Source of the DNA: Parabacteroides distasonis
GTDB taxonomy: Bacteria > Bacteroidota > Bacteroidia > Bacteroidales > Tannerellaceae
Assembly (NCBI RefSeq): GCF_004793765.1
Contig: NZ_SRYM01000014.1
Location: 1-64,000, forward strand
Length of the DNA stretch: 64,000 bases
Reading direction: 5' to 3'
The first letter of the stretch is position 1. Every line of letters starts with the position of its first letter. The notes under the pieces are model-generated. The model searched no databases. It was not told the origin of the DNA and was given only the letters and a program-made list of their open reading frames with translations. Made by a program: the position numbers and the translations under genes. This document shows, piece after piece, positions 26,001 to 34,405 of the stretch.

Positions 26001-26862
26001 CAGCCAAGGCACAACCACTAAAAGCACTTTCGCCTATTTCTTTTAAGGCTGTCAATTGGGAGAAATCAAAATCGGATAATTGATTACAAGACTGAAAAGC
26101 TCTATTTTCAATCGTCTCCAATCCAGTACAACCTTCCACATTGACAGCAGTCAAATTCCTACAGAAAGAAAAAGCATAACCACAAATTTCTTTCAAAGCC
26201 GAACATCCGGATAAGTCCACAGTCTTTAAAGAGGTACAATTGTCGAATACACCATCATAACCCAACTGACCTATACTCGTCAACTTTTCACATCCTGACA
26301 TATTCACAGATTGCAAATTACTACAACTACCAAATGTGTTCCATAAGATCTCCTCCAAAGCCGCACAAGCCGACAAGTCCAGCTCCTTCAATCCGGAACA
26401 TTCCTCAAAAGCATAATTCCGTATTTGTTTCAATTGCGCAGCCTGCGAGAAATCCACTTCCGTCAGGTTGCTACAGCCATTAAACGCATAATCATCGATC
26501 CTCTGGAGCACTGACGGAAATACCACTTTTTGAAGAGTTAATTTATTTTGGAATGCCTCTCTCGGAATACTTTGAAGTTCTTCACGTACACTCTCATTCC
26601 AATAGGCAGTTTTCGGCAGTTCCGTCACCCCACTCATATCCAACACTTGAAGCATCGCCATCTGCTCCTTCATCGTCTTAAAGTCCTCCGCTCCCAGTGG
26701 GCCATTTACTTTCAAGGTCCTAACCTTCCCCACATCCGCTCCTAGCTTGGATGCCAGCGTATTGGCCGAGGTCAGTTTTACCTCCTCCACCGATTGCGCA
26801 TACACACTACTACTTATCCCAAGTCCTACGAGAAAAGTAAAAAAGAAGAAAAGTTTTTTCAT
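23050..26862 (-). CDS. BspA-type leucine-rich repeat surface protein
   Basis: The protein of 1270 residues starts MKKLFFFFTFLVGLGISSSV with a clear signal peptide ending near VYAQ. Residues about 60-480 and 510-690 are BspA-like LRR_5 repeats (pattern I-x-x-x-A-F-x-x-C-x-x-L-x-x-V-D-F/L-S), with many cysteines. Next comes one InlB-type repeat (GNGWVEGAGAYETGEIVTLK) like those of the downstream gene, then a jelly-roll-like region rich in aromatic residues (WDAWSNYWHFVSFPYDLKMS). The tail (SGIYYMTWTTKAGERQTRSI) resembles a type IX sorting domain. BspA proteins bind host matrix or bacterial partners; the ligand here is unknown. ATG 26862 is preferred over an upstream GTG. Confidence 0.88.
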   Translation of the reverse strand: MKKLFFFFTFLVGLGISSSVYAQSVEEVKLTSANTLASKLGADVGKVRTLKVNGPLGAEDFKTMKEQMAMLQVLDMSGVTELPKTAYWNESVREELQSIPREAFQNKLTLQKVVFPSVLQRIDDYAFNGCSNLTEVDFSQAAQLKQIRNYAFEECSGLKELDLSACAALEEILWNTFGSCSNLQSVNMSGCEKLTSIGQLGYDGVFDNCTSLKTVDLSGCSALKEICGYAFSFCRNLTAVNVEGCTGLETIENRAFQSCNQLSDFDFSQLTALKEIGESAFSGCALAGDIVFASGINQIGANAFSDNENITSFNFSKSMDLTVISYGVFSSCENLKKVDFTNCSSLSTLNIGAFYNCPALEEVVIDNGFYTSIDGVLFVVDKASLLLYPAGKNNSSYEIPATVKTLGESSFPSNESLMELTIPESVQTIKGKAFSNNDYNGSFSRNGAKVIMQSATPIGLSQSIGLEDAFVHVPKGSVEAYRKADVWSESKIVEIDADLVAVTLEEAGTLKTKLEALNIPVYGVPELKISGPMNTEDFNVIRKMSVLRKIDLSQVMSDGNRLPDYTFSGHGNLEEVILPETIETIDYQAFSGCSSLKSIDFSSLSHLRSIAHYAFENAGITSVDFSKTSLTSIGERAFNGCLITGDLSFPATLNNIGSRAFSSAVLSSIKLKSPDKVYLNGNVFESTDKTTCKVYVPKGMKESYQKDENWSAFKNIEEFGFLVTASSKGNGWVEGAGAYETGEIVTLKAIAYSGDVYEASSFDGWYENNKKISTEPELTFEMKDTDRSLEARFYSEIMTFNGGDYVMSDQNKIDGPAVLLRSGSLTVEGNEVWKPKSFAYYQGASLLVDSEIETEAISFNWDAWSNYWHFVSFPYDLKMSEIKLTSSDARFVVREYDGKSRADKGVGESWRQLSDEEILKANTGYIIQFNSGDGMADAFTTKTGDMKALFNRASVTIPLNTYASDNAMNANWNFVGNPYPAYYSVERLFADGLDATVTVWSPDLNNYEYYTQEDKDVYLAPLTAFFVQTKTSNLVFNPEGRVAALPGETQAASALRSADNRRVVNLLLAGEKASDRTRVVFNEEASMEYEIGLDAAKFSSPNADAASFYSLDKEGNRLAINERPVADGVVRLGCVLPAKGSYTISLKEKIGEGIQLVDKRTGAVCDLNQEAYTFEAEAGTLSDRFELRSDVVTSVEAIDASVRWNVREGLLIISGLRDVETLSVCDAAGRIHFAGKATDDEVRIALPQSGIYYMTWTTKAGERQTRSIKW

Positions 26863-26935
26863 GCTTGTCACTATTTGAATTAATAATTGAACATCCTTAC
26901 AATCATCAACCCCACCCGATCACCCGCACAAAGAA

Positions 26936-27019
26936 AAAGCGCGAGGCTTATGCCTAAGTCACCCTTCTTTAGGTATCCCCATACCTCACCCCGGATAACA
27001 AACAGCTGCCCCACGCTTC
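26936..27019 (-). other. Candidate structured RNA leader of the BspA-like operon
   Basis: Read on the minus strand, AAGCG near 27018 can pair with CGCTT near 26940, enclosing two hairpins: AGGTAT-gggg-ATACCT and AGGC-ataa-GCCT. A U-rich tract follows (CGCTTTTTCTTTG). It lies 75 nt before the ATG of the LRR gene. The fold resembles an attenuator or a riboswitch-sized element, but I recognise no known family. Confidence 0.3.
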
Positions 27020-27152
27020 ATTATAGGATGCTCCTTACGAAGTAAAACTATAACAAGCATGGGCGTCTGTAGTTATCATTCCCGGAGTTAGAAATTGGGG
27101 ATTTCAAAGAAGGGAACAATATCTTTCAAACGCCTTTTCCACGAAAACGAAC

Positions 27153-27175
27153 CCGCCGAGCTTCCACTCCGGCGG
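27153..27175 (-). other. 5'-terminal hairpin of the BspA-like leader
   Basis: CCGCCG (27153-27158) and CGGCGG (27170-27175) form a GC-rich hairpin right after the predicted mRNA start near 27177. Hairpins at the 5' end commonly stabilise mRNA; that role is inference. Confidence 0.4.
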
Positions 27176-27183
27176 TTTCGGTA

Positions 27184-27215
27184 CAAAGTACGGAATTTCC
27201 CATGAATCCCGCAAA
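27184..27215 (-). promoter_or_regulatory. Possible promoter of the BspA-like operon
   Basis: On the minus strand TTTG (27212-27215) is followed by GTACTTTG (at 27184-27191). The box spacing is the same as at rplS, which also has a shortened -7 box. It predicts a leader of about 315 nt. Confidence 0.4.
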
Positions 27216-27333
27216 CATCCATGCGAATATTTAAGATTCCTCATCCAATCCATACGAATAAAAGCCGAAACAAACCGAAACAAAGATTTCTTGAACCCTA
27301 TATAAATTTCCTCACTGCCTAATATATACTTTA

Positions 27334-27417
27334 TTCAGCGACAGCGAACGTTCGTTCGGCGGCAGTGAATACATATTCGGCGGCAGCGAATGATCGTTCG
27401 CTGCCACTGAACGAAGA
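27334..27417. repeat. Tandem array B: four degenerate 21-bp units
   Basis: Units start at 27334, 27355, 27376 and 27397, all with TTC at the left end. Units 2 and 3 read TTCGGCGGCAG[TC]GAAT; unit 1 reads TTCAGCGACAGCGAACG; unit 4 has the core as GCTGCC. Units 3 and 4 form a 9-bp hairpin (GGCAGCGAA with TTCGCTGCC). It lies upstream of the BspA-like gene promoter. Confidence 0.8.
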
Positions 27418-27469
27418 ATGTATGCTTATCTTTCAGAGAATAAAACGGTTATAAAGCAAGAATATAAGC

Positions 27470-27585
27470 AACTCCTTAAACTTATCGCCAACAACTCCCT
27501 AAGCAGGCCGACATCATCTCCCTAAGCAGAGGGGGTATCTACTTACTAAGCTGATGGAGGTCTGCTTACTAAGTAGTTTTCCAAC
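27470..27585. repeat. Tandem array C: five degenerate 23-bp units
   Basis: Units start at 27470, 27493, 27516, 27539 (24 bp long) and 27563. The shared part is CTCCCTAAGCAG in units 2 and 3, CTCCTTAAACTT in unit 1, and CTTACTAAGCTG or CTTACTAAGTAG in units 4 and 5. It lies 33 bp past the stop of the scrambled DUF3990/DUF3791 remnant. Confidence 0.7.
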
Positions 27586-27617
27586 TGCTTTCCACGTCCT
27601 TTGGAACATTCAAGACA

Positions 27618-28008
27618 TTAACCCTGTTTATCTTGCAACTCTCGTATGATTTCGTCAAGAATGTAGAGATCGCTTTTTAAATGCAAATCTGGTTATTAGG
27701 CTCTTGATGGATTAGACGAGCCAAGGCCTCCTCTCGTGTATAATCCCCACGCATATAAAGATCAATCGTACGAATCACACGATCATCAGCTATACCTCCT
27801 TCTATCATGGCATAAGCTGACCACAAATTTCGACCTTGACGACAGGCCACTACAAAGAATAAACATTCAGCCAAGCCTCATCCTTATGACGTACCTCGGC
27901 TGTACGAAGTGCCCAACGAACCGCCTGTTCTTTCAAGCCCGTAACATAGAACCCGATTCCAAAATCCAGATTAGGTCGGCACCCCCCAGCCAAAGGCTCC
28001 TCTATGCG
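27618..28008 (-). pseudogene. Remnant of a DUF3990 gene fused to the end of a DUF3791-like gene
   Basis: On the minus strand from about 28005, the sequence reads IEEPLAGGCRPNLDFGIGFY followed by VTGLKEQAVRWALRTAEVRH. This is the opening of DUF3990, a family placed with ADP-ribosyltransferase folds and often found beside DUF3791. After AWLNVYSL the frame shifts (near 27865) and continues FVVACRQGRNLWSAYAMIEG, IADDRVIRTIDLYMRGDYTR, EEALARLIHQEPNNQICI, the DUF3990 C-terminus. A further shift joins it to LHLKSDLYILDEIIRELQDK, a DUF3791-like end, stopping at 27618. The N-terminus of DUF3990 is missing. I infer a toxin-antitoxin-like pair destroyed by deletion and rearrangement; family assignment is from memory of the motifs. 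Confidence 0.6.
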
Positions 28009-28182
28009 GCAATTACCGCAGAGCTTGCCAAACGGTTGGATATCGCACCAGCAAGAGTTCCGCGATTATTCTATGAGAGCCAGACTTGTGCCGATCCGCA
28101 TAACAAAAAGACCGGGCTCTACCTTTTCGGCAACCTTTACATCGCCGATGAGTTTATACGAGAGTACGAGTATAAGATGTAG
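27991..28182 (+). pseudogene. DUF3791-like C-terminal fragment, inverted relative to its neighbour
   Basis: The plus-strand frame reads LLYAAITAELAKRLDIAPAR, then FYESQTCADPHNKKTGLYLF and GNLYIADEFIREYEYKM to the TAG at 28180. The TGLYL..LYI.DE.IRE pattern parallels the end of the minus-strand remnant at 27618, supporting a shared DUF3791-like family. No start codon with a leader fits, and the 5' part runs into the DUF3990 remnant on the other strand near 28005, which looks like an inversion or deletion breakpoint. The same frame stays open after the stop to 28258 (SWLYKLGDKLFRRKG), of unknown origin. Confidence 0.5.
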
Positions 28183-28393
28183 AATAGCTGGCTGTACAAG
28201 CTTGGGGACAAGCTTTTCCGCAGGAAAGGCACACTCATATTAAATAAATTCCGGGAACAGGAACTTCTCAGTCTCTAGAGAAGAGATACAACATTCACTC
28301 TCTTATTTAGGGCAATAGATTTATAATCATTAAATTTAGGGGGCAGGACGGCTATCGATTAGTAGGCTTGCTTCGTTTTTTTACTTAAACATA

Positions 28394-28425
28394 CAAAAAG
28401 GAGTCCGCCCAGACAGGCGAACTCC
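28394..28425 (-). terminator. Intrinsic terminator of eno
   Basis: GGAGTCCGCC (28400-28409) and GGCGAACTCC (28416-28425) form a 10-bp stem with one mismatch. On the minus strand it is followed by TTTTTGTATG. It lies 29 bp past the enolase stop. Confidence 0.85.
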
Positions 28426-28453
28426 CCGACTTCTCTCTAACAAATAACGAAAA

Positions 28454-29752
<1,299 letters not shown>

Positions 29753-29790
29753 TTATTAGCCATGCAATGATGTCTTACTTTTCTTTTTCA

Positions 29791-29798
29791 CAAATATA
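29791..29798 (-). promoter_or_regulatory. -7 element of eno, flanked by an 11-bp direct repeat
   Basis: TATATTTG on the minus strand fits TAnnTTTG and lies 54 bp upstream of the enolase ATG. The 11-bp word tagccatgcaa occurs at 29757-29767 and again at 29803-29813, on both sides of the box. Confidence 0.5.
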
Positions 29799-29879
29799 AC
29801 AATAGCCATGCAAGGAATGTTTGCGGAAGTCTATCGAGTTTTTCAATCTTTAAAGAATATGCCAAAAGCAGTGGTACTA

Positions 29880-30151
29880 GCGGATAATCACAATGAAATC
29901 TACAAAATATCGCCAATGTATACAACGGCCTCGGTAATGACGCTAAAGCAACTGAATCCTATGCTAAATACATAGCTTTGGAAAAAAACAATGTCCCGAC
30001 ATCCGACTATTTTCAATTAGGCATATATTATACAGCGGCAAGCACAGATAGTAGCGATGTTTCCCGTTCCAATGCTTACTTACTGAAAGCCGATAGTCTA
30101 TTCTATAAACTTCATATTTCTTTACACAGCTATATTTACACTATACCCTAA
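29880..30151 (+). pseudogene. Decayed fragment of a tetratricopeptide-repeat protein
   Basis: The plus strand reads ADNHNEIYK, then after a one-base loss in an A-run at 29904-29907, NIANVYNGLGNDAKATESYA, KYIALEKNNVPTSDYFQLGI, YYTAASTDS and SNAYLLKADSLF. This is the repeat pattern of Bacteroidales TPR proteins whose C-terminal part has SADYFQLG and KADSLF-type motifs. The N-terminal repeats are missing and the end degenerates to a stop at 30149-30151. No start codon or promoter fits. The gene sits in the 475-bp gap between eno and rplQ. Confidence 0.65.
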
Positions 30152-30154
30152 CAA

Positions 30155-30192
30155 CAAAAAAAGCGGTCCGTGTGATACGGACCGCTTTTCTT
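30155..30192. terminator. Terminator of the ribosomal supercluster
   Basis: GCGGTCCGT (30163-30171) pairs perfectly with ACGGACCGC (30177-30185), with an A-run on one side and TTTTCTT on the other. It ends the rplQ transcript on the minus strand, 22 bp past the stop, and can work in both directions. Confidence 0.9.
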
Positions 30193-30213
30193 ATATGACT
30201 GTAAAAAACTTGC

Positions 30214-30699
30214 TTATTCAGCTGCCTTTTCCTCGCCAGCTGCATCAGCCGCCGGAGCTTCAGCAACCGCTGCTGTTGATTTTTTACGAGAACGTCTTGT
30301 TTTAGGAGCTTTCTTAGCAGCTGTATCCTTCAACATATTTTCGTTGTAGTCTACTAACTCAATAAAGCACATAGCTGCGTTATCACCTAAACGGTTACCA
30401 GTCTTGATGATTCTAGTATAACCACCCGGACGATCACCGATCTTCTGAGCGATTTCCTTAAACAACTCTGTTACCGCATATTTGTCTTGCAAATTGCTAA
30501 ATACCACACGTCTAGAATGAGTTGTATCCTCCTTAGACTTCGTGATAAGTGGTTCTACATACTTACGTAACGCTTTTGCCTTTGCTATCGTAGTAAAGAT
30601 TCTCTTATGCTTGATCAAAGAACAAGCCATATTCGAAAGCATTGCGTCACGGTGAGTATTTGTACGACCTAAATGATTGAATTTCTTATTATGTCTCAT
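30214..30699 (-). CDS. rplQ: 50S ribosomal protein L17
   Basis: The 161-residue L17 lies near the exit tunnel of the large subunit. The core [40 protein letters not shown] and [20 protein letters not shown] is typical. The last 35 residues are an Ala/Glu/Lys-rich tail ([20 protein letters not shown] onward), longer than in E. coli L17 (127 residues) and likely disordered. It is the last gene of the supercluster, 8 bp after rpoA, and is followed by a strong terminator. Confidence 0.97.
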   Translation of the reverse strand: MRHNKKFNHLGRTNTHRDAMLSNMACSLIKHKRIFTTIAKAKALRKYVEPLITKSKEDTTHSRRVVFSNLQDKYAVTELFKEIAQKIGDRPGGYTRIIKTGNRLGDNAAMCFIELVDYNENMLKDTAAKKAPKTRRSRKKSTAAVAEAPAADAAGEEKAAE

Positions 30700-30706
30700 C
30701 GTTTAC

Positions 30707-31699
30707 TTACTCTTTATCTAATTTATATTTTGTGATATCCATACCGAATGAAAGGTTCAAACTCTCAAGCAGTTCATCAAGTTCAGTGAGCGACTTCTTA
30801 CCGAAGTTACGGAATTTCAACAAATCATTCTTATTGAACTTAACCAACTCACCTAATGTTTCAACATCTGCGGCCTTTAAGCAATTCAATGCACGAACGG
30901 AAAGGTCCATATCAGCCAGCTTGCTCTTAAGCAACTGACGCATATGAAGTACTTCTTCATCGAACTCTTCATTGCCTTCAGTATCCGCTGTCTCGATCGC
31001 AATCTTTTCATCTGAGAACAACATGAAATGATGAATCAGAATCTTCGCCGCTTCCTTCAACGCTTCCTTCGGATGAATAGAACCATCTGTGGCTATTTCA
31101 AGAACCAACTTCTCGTAGTCCGTCTTCTGTTCAACACGGAAGTTCTCAATTGAATATTTTACGTTACGTATCGGAGTAAAGATAGAGTCGATAGCGATCA
31201 CATGTATATCTGCGTTCGGATCTCTATTCTCATCCGCTGGTACATAACCGCGTCCTTTATTAATAGTCAATTCAATCTGGAAACTTGCGGTCGGATCCAA
31301 ACGGCAAATAACCAAATCAGGATTCAAGATCTCAAATCCAGTCAGTTGCTTACCAATATCACCGGCTTTGAACACTTCCGAACCCGAAACAGTAATACTC
31401 ACTTTTTCATTCTCGATGTCGTCTACGATATGCTTAAAACGAACTTGCTTCAGATTCAAGATAATGTTTGTCACATCCTCGATAACACCCGGAATTGTAC
31501 CAAATTCATGGTCAACCCCGTCGATCTTAATGGATGTAATAGCAAAACCTTCAAGTGACGACAGGAGAATACGACGTAAAGCATTACCTATTGTAATACC
31601 ATAGCCGGGTTCCAACGGACGAAATTCAAACTTTCCGAAGAAATTGTCCGCTTCCAACATTAATACTTTATCGGGTTTTTGAAATGCTAATATCGCCAT
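30707..31699 (-). CDS. rpoA: DNA-directed RNA polymerase subunit alpha
   Basis: The 330-residue alpha subunit dimerises to start polymerase assembly and contacts activators and UP elements. The start [20 protein letters not shown] (ATG 31699) is chosen over a TTG 9 bases upstream. The N-terminal domain has [20 protein letters not shown] and the E-x-D insert ([20 protein letters not shown]). The C-terminal domain (about 250-330) has [20 protein letters not shown] and [20 protein letters not shown]. It sits between rpsD (12 bp to its ATG) and rplQ. Confidence 0.98.
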
Positions 31700-31711
31700 G
31701 GAAATCAATTA

Positions 31712-32317
31712 TTATTTAGAATACAATTCTACGATCAACTGCTCTTTAATGTTTTCAGGAATGTCAGCTCTTTCCGGCAGATGCAGTAATTTTCCGCTCA
31801 TCGAAGACTGATCCCACTCAATCCAAGGATACTTGCTATGATTGAAACCAGACAATGCGTCGGCAACAACCTCCATGGATTTAGATTTTTCTCTAACACC
31901 AATAACTTGACCGGGTTTTACAGAGTAAGAAGGAATGTTTACAACATTTCCGTCTACTGTAATGTGACGATGAGAAACCAACTGACGAGCTGCGGCTCTT
32001 GTCGGAGCTATACCCAAACGATAAACCACATTGTCAAGACGGCCCTCTAACAATTGAAGAAGAACCTCACCGGTAATACCTTTAGAGCGTGAAGCTTTTT
32101 CGAATAAGTTTCTAAATTGCTTCTCTAATACGCCATAAGTGTATTTTGCTTTTTGCTTCTCACGAAGCTGGATACCGTATTCTGAAGTTTTCCTTTTTCT
32201 AGAGTTACCATGTTGTCCAGGAGGATAATTCTTCTTAGAAAGAACTTTATCCGCACCGAATATTGCCTCACCAAACTTACGGGCAATTCTTGTTCTTGGT
32301 CCAGTATATCTTGCCAT
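31712..32317 (-). CDS. rpsD: 30S ribosomal protein S4
   Basis: The 201-residue S4 binds 16S rRNA early and in many bacteria represses its own operon. The family order is visible: [40 protein letters not shown], an S4-type RNA-binding fold with [20 protein letters not shown] and [20 protein letters not shown], and the C-terminal VELYSK. No zinc-binding cysteines are seen, so it is the C-minus form. A 122-bp gap separates it from rpsK, larger than others in this block. Confidence 0.98.
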   Translation of the reverse strand: MARYTGPRTRIARKFGEAIFGADKVLSKKNYPPGQHGNSRKRKTSEYGIQLREKQKAKYTYGVLEKQFRNLFEKASRSKGITGEVLLQLLEGRLDNVVYRLGIAPTRAAARQLVSHRHITVDGNVVNIPSYSVKPGQVIGVREKSKSMEVVADALSGFNHSKYPWIEWDQSSMSGKLLHLPERADIPENIKEQLIVELYSK

Positions 32318-32439
32318 TTTTCTATTTTTTTAATGTTCTGTTTGAATCTGGAACCGTGCAGCCGCGATTACAGAGAGGATAAGGTCAATATGCAATCTAT
32401 TCACAATTCCGGATTCAATGTTTAAGAAACTATAATTAA
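32318..32439 (-). other. Long leader between rpsK and rpsD
   Basis: This 122-bp spacer stands out among gaps of mostly 4-60 bp in the cluster. It contains no ORF with a start codon. It holds short complementary words and an A-rich stretch before the rpsD ATG. S4 autoregulates its operon in E. coli and Bacillus, so this could be an S4 control site; no known fold was recognised. Confidence 0.3.
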
Positions 32440-32829
32440 TTATACTCTTCTTTTTTTCGGAGGACGACATCCGTTATGAGGAAGCGGAGTAACATCAACG
32501 ATCTCTGTTACCTCGATACCTGCACCATGGATCGTTCTGATAGCGGACTCACGACCGTTACCCGGACCCTTAACGAATACTTTCACCTTTCTTAAACCAA
32601 GATCATAAGCTACTTTAGCGCAATCCTGTGCTGCCATCTGAGCTGCATAAGGAGTATTCTTCTTAGAGCTTCTGAATCCCATCTTACCAGCGGAAGACCA
32701 GCTGATTACTTGCCCTTCGCTATTCGCTAAAGACACAATAATGTTGTTAAAAGAAGAATGAATATGAGCTTGACCGTAAGCGTCAACTTTTACGTTTCTC
32801 TTCTTTGCTGCGACTGTTTTCTTTGCCAT
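32440..32829 (-). CDS. rpsK: 30S ribosomal protein S11
   Basis: The 129-residue S11 lies on the 30S platform. Family motifs are [80 protein letters not shown] and the C-terminal [17 protein letters not shown]. The length fits. It follows rpsM with 11 bp between them. Confidence 0.98.
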   Translation of the reverse strand: MAKKTVAAKKRNVKVDAYGQAHIHSSFNNIIVSLANSEGQVISWSSAGKMGFRSSKKNTPYAAQMAAQDCAKVAYDLGLRKVKVFVKGPGNGRESAIRTIHGAGIEVTEIVDVTPLPHNGCRPPKKRRV

Positions 32830-32840
32830 ATTAACTCTTA

Positions 32841-33221
32841 TTATTTAGTAGCTTTTTTCTTATTTGCAACAGTTTTCTTCTTACCCTTACGAGTACGAGC
32901 GTTGTTCTTTGTGCTTTGACCTCTCAAAGGCAAACCAAGACGATGACGAACTCCTCTGTAGCAACCAATATCCATCAGACGCTTAATGTTCAACTGAACT
33001 TCTGAACGAAGGTCACCTTCAACCTTGTACTCAGCGCCAATGACTTCACGAACTTTTGCGGCCTGATCGTCTGTCCAATCCTTAACCTTGATATCACGAT
33101 CAACCCCAGCCTTATCTAATACGGATTTTGCAGCGCTACGACCAATACCATAGATATAAGTCAAAGCGATTTCTCCTCTTTTATTTTGTGGCAAGTCTAC
33201 ACCAACTATTCTTATAGCCAT
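32841..33221 (-). CDS. rpsM: 30S ribosomal protein S13
   Basis: The 126-residue S13 sits in the 30S head and contacts the large subunit and P-site tRNA. The helix-two-turn-helix core [40 protein letters not shown] and the signature [20 protein letters not shown] are clear, followed by a lysine-rich tail ([15 protein letters not shown]). It follows rpmJ by 35 bp, as in many bacteria. Confidence 0.98.
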   Translation of the reverse strand: MAIRIVGVDLPQNKRGEIALTYIYGIGRSAAKSVLDKAGVDRDIKVKDWTDDQAAKVREVIGAEYKVEGDLRSEVQLNIKRLMDIGCYRGVRHRLGLPLRGQSTKNNARTRKGKKKTVANKKKATK

Positions 33222-33256
33222 ATTACTTACTTAGATTATTTTGCAAAAATAATAAA

Positions 33257-33373
33257 TTATCCTTGACGTTGTTTATACTTAGGATTTTTCTTGTTAATTA
33301 CGTATAAGCGACCCTTTCTTCTTACTATCTTGCACTCAGGTGTACGCTTCTTTAAAGATGCTCTTACTTTCAT
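33257..33373 (-). CDS. rpmJ: 50S ribosomal protein L36
   Basis: The 38-residue L36 reads [20 protein letters not shown] and ends NPKYKQRQG. Of the four zinc ligands of the C-plus form only one cysteine is clearly present (PECKIV), and the second CxxC half is absent ([14 protein letters not shown]), so it is the zinc-free form. It lies between infA and rpsM in the order usual for Bacteroidetes. Confidence 0.96.
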   Translation of the reverse strand: MKVRASLKKRTPECKIVRRKGRLYVINKKNPKYKQRQG

Positions 33374-33386
33374 ATCGTGTTTAATT

Positions 33387-33605
33387 TTATTTGTATCTAA
33401 AAGCAATTCTACCTTTCGATAGATCATACGGAGACATTTCTACTCTCACCTTATCCCCCGGAAGGATCTTAATGTAATGCATACGCATCTTTCCTGAGAT
33501 ATGAGCGGTAATTTCATGTCCATTCTCCAATTCTACACGAAACATTGCGTTTGACAATGCTTCTACAATTACTCCATCTTTCTCTATTGCTGATTGTTTA
33601 GCCAT
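33387..33605 (-). CDS. infA: Translation initiation factor IF-1
   Basis: The 72-residue S1-like OB-fold protein binds the A site of the 30S subunit during initiation. It reads [40 protein letters not shown] and [20 protein letters not shown]. Length and sequence are standard. It lies 10 bp after map. Confidence 0.98.
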   Translation of the reverse strand: MAKQSAIEKDGVIVEALSNAMFRVELENGHEITAHISGKMRMHYIKILPGDKVRVEMSPYDLSKGRIAFRYK

Positions 33606-33615
33606 ATAAATCCAA

Positions 33616-34401
33616 TTAAATTGCGTTTTCTCCTAGAACTTCCTCTAAAAACTTATATGAAGATAAGATCTGGGGGCCATCCGGACGTATAGCGATACAA
33701 TGCTCAAAATGAGCAGAAGGCTTTCTATCCTTTGTACGAACCGTCCATCCGTCTTTCTCAAATACAACGTTCTTACTTCCCATATTGATCATAGGCTCAA
33801 TGCAAATACACATTCCGCTACGCAATAACGGTCCGCATCCACGTCTGCCATAATTAGGTACTTCCGGTTCCTCATGCATCTTCCGACCTATACCATGTCC
33901 CACCAACTCTCTTACAACAGAGTAACCCTGAGACTCGCAATAAGTCTGAACCGCACTACTAATATCACCTAAACGATGACCTTCAACAGCACATTGGATA
34001 CCTAAATAAAGTGAATCCTTTGTCGCTTTCAACAATTTCTTCACTTCCAGAGCAACCTCACCGACACAAAAAGTATAAGCGGAATCACCGACAAAACCAT
34101 TCAATATTGTCCCACAATCCACAGAGATCACGTCACCTTCTTTCAAGATCATCTTAGAAGAAGGGATGCCATGCACCACCTGCTCATTCACTGAAGCACA
34201 TATTGAATTTGGGAAACCACCATATCCCAAAAAAGCCGGAACAGCACCATTATCTCTAATGAACTCTTCCGCAATCTTATCAAGTTGAAGTGTGGAGACT
34301 CCGGGAACAATATATTTAGCAATCTCGCCAAGTGTCTTTCCCACCAGTTGATTAGCCTCACGCATCAACTCAATCTCTTCATCTGTCTTTAAATAGATCA
34401 T
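33616..34401 (-). CDS. map: Methionine aminopeptidase, type I
   Basis: The 261-residue metalloprotease removes the N-terminal methionine from new proteins. ATG 34401 ([20 protein letters not shown]) is chosen; a TTG 18 bases upstream would overlap secY. The pita-bread fold has metal ligands in [20 protein letters not shown], the His in [20 protein letters not shown], and Glu in [11 protein letters not shown] and HFEHCIAI. The short form lacks an extra N-terminal domain. It sits between secY and infA, as often in Gram-positive and Bacteroidetes spc operons. Confidence 0.96.
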   Translation of the reverse strand: MIYLKTDEEIELMREANQLVGKTLGEIAKYIVPGVSTLQLDKIAEEFIRDNGAVPAFLGYGGFPNSICASVNEQVVHGIPSSKMILKEGDVISVDCGTILNGFVGDSAYTFCVGEVALEVKKLLKATKDSLYLGIQCAVEGHRLGDISSAVQTYCESQGYSVVRELVGHGIGRKMHEEPEVPNYGRRGCGPLLRSGMCICIEPMINMGSKNVVFEKDGWTVRTKDRKPSAHFEHCIAIRPDGPQILSSYKFLEEVLGENAI

Positions 34402-34405
34402 TCTA

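Noticed and set aside
26872-27333. tRNA or known riboswitch in the BspA-like leader region
   Set aside because: No cloverleaf and no match to riboswitch cores I know; kept only as a candidate structured leader.
27736-27990. First half of the plus-strand frame that ends at 28182
   Set aside because: This part is antisense to the DUF3990 remnant and has no coding character; only the part after about 27991 looks like protein.
28183-28393. Open frame continuing after the DUF3791-like fragment and a possible small gene
   Set aside because: A short stretch (SWLYKLGDKLFRRKG) looks coding, but there is no start, family or promoter. I see nothing else in this gap before the eno terminator.
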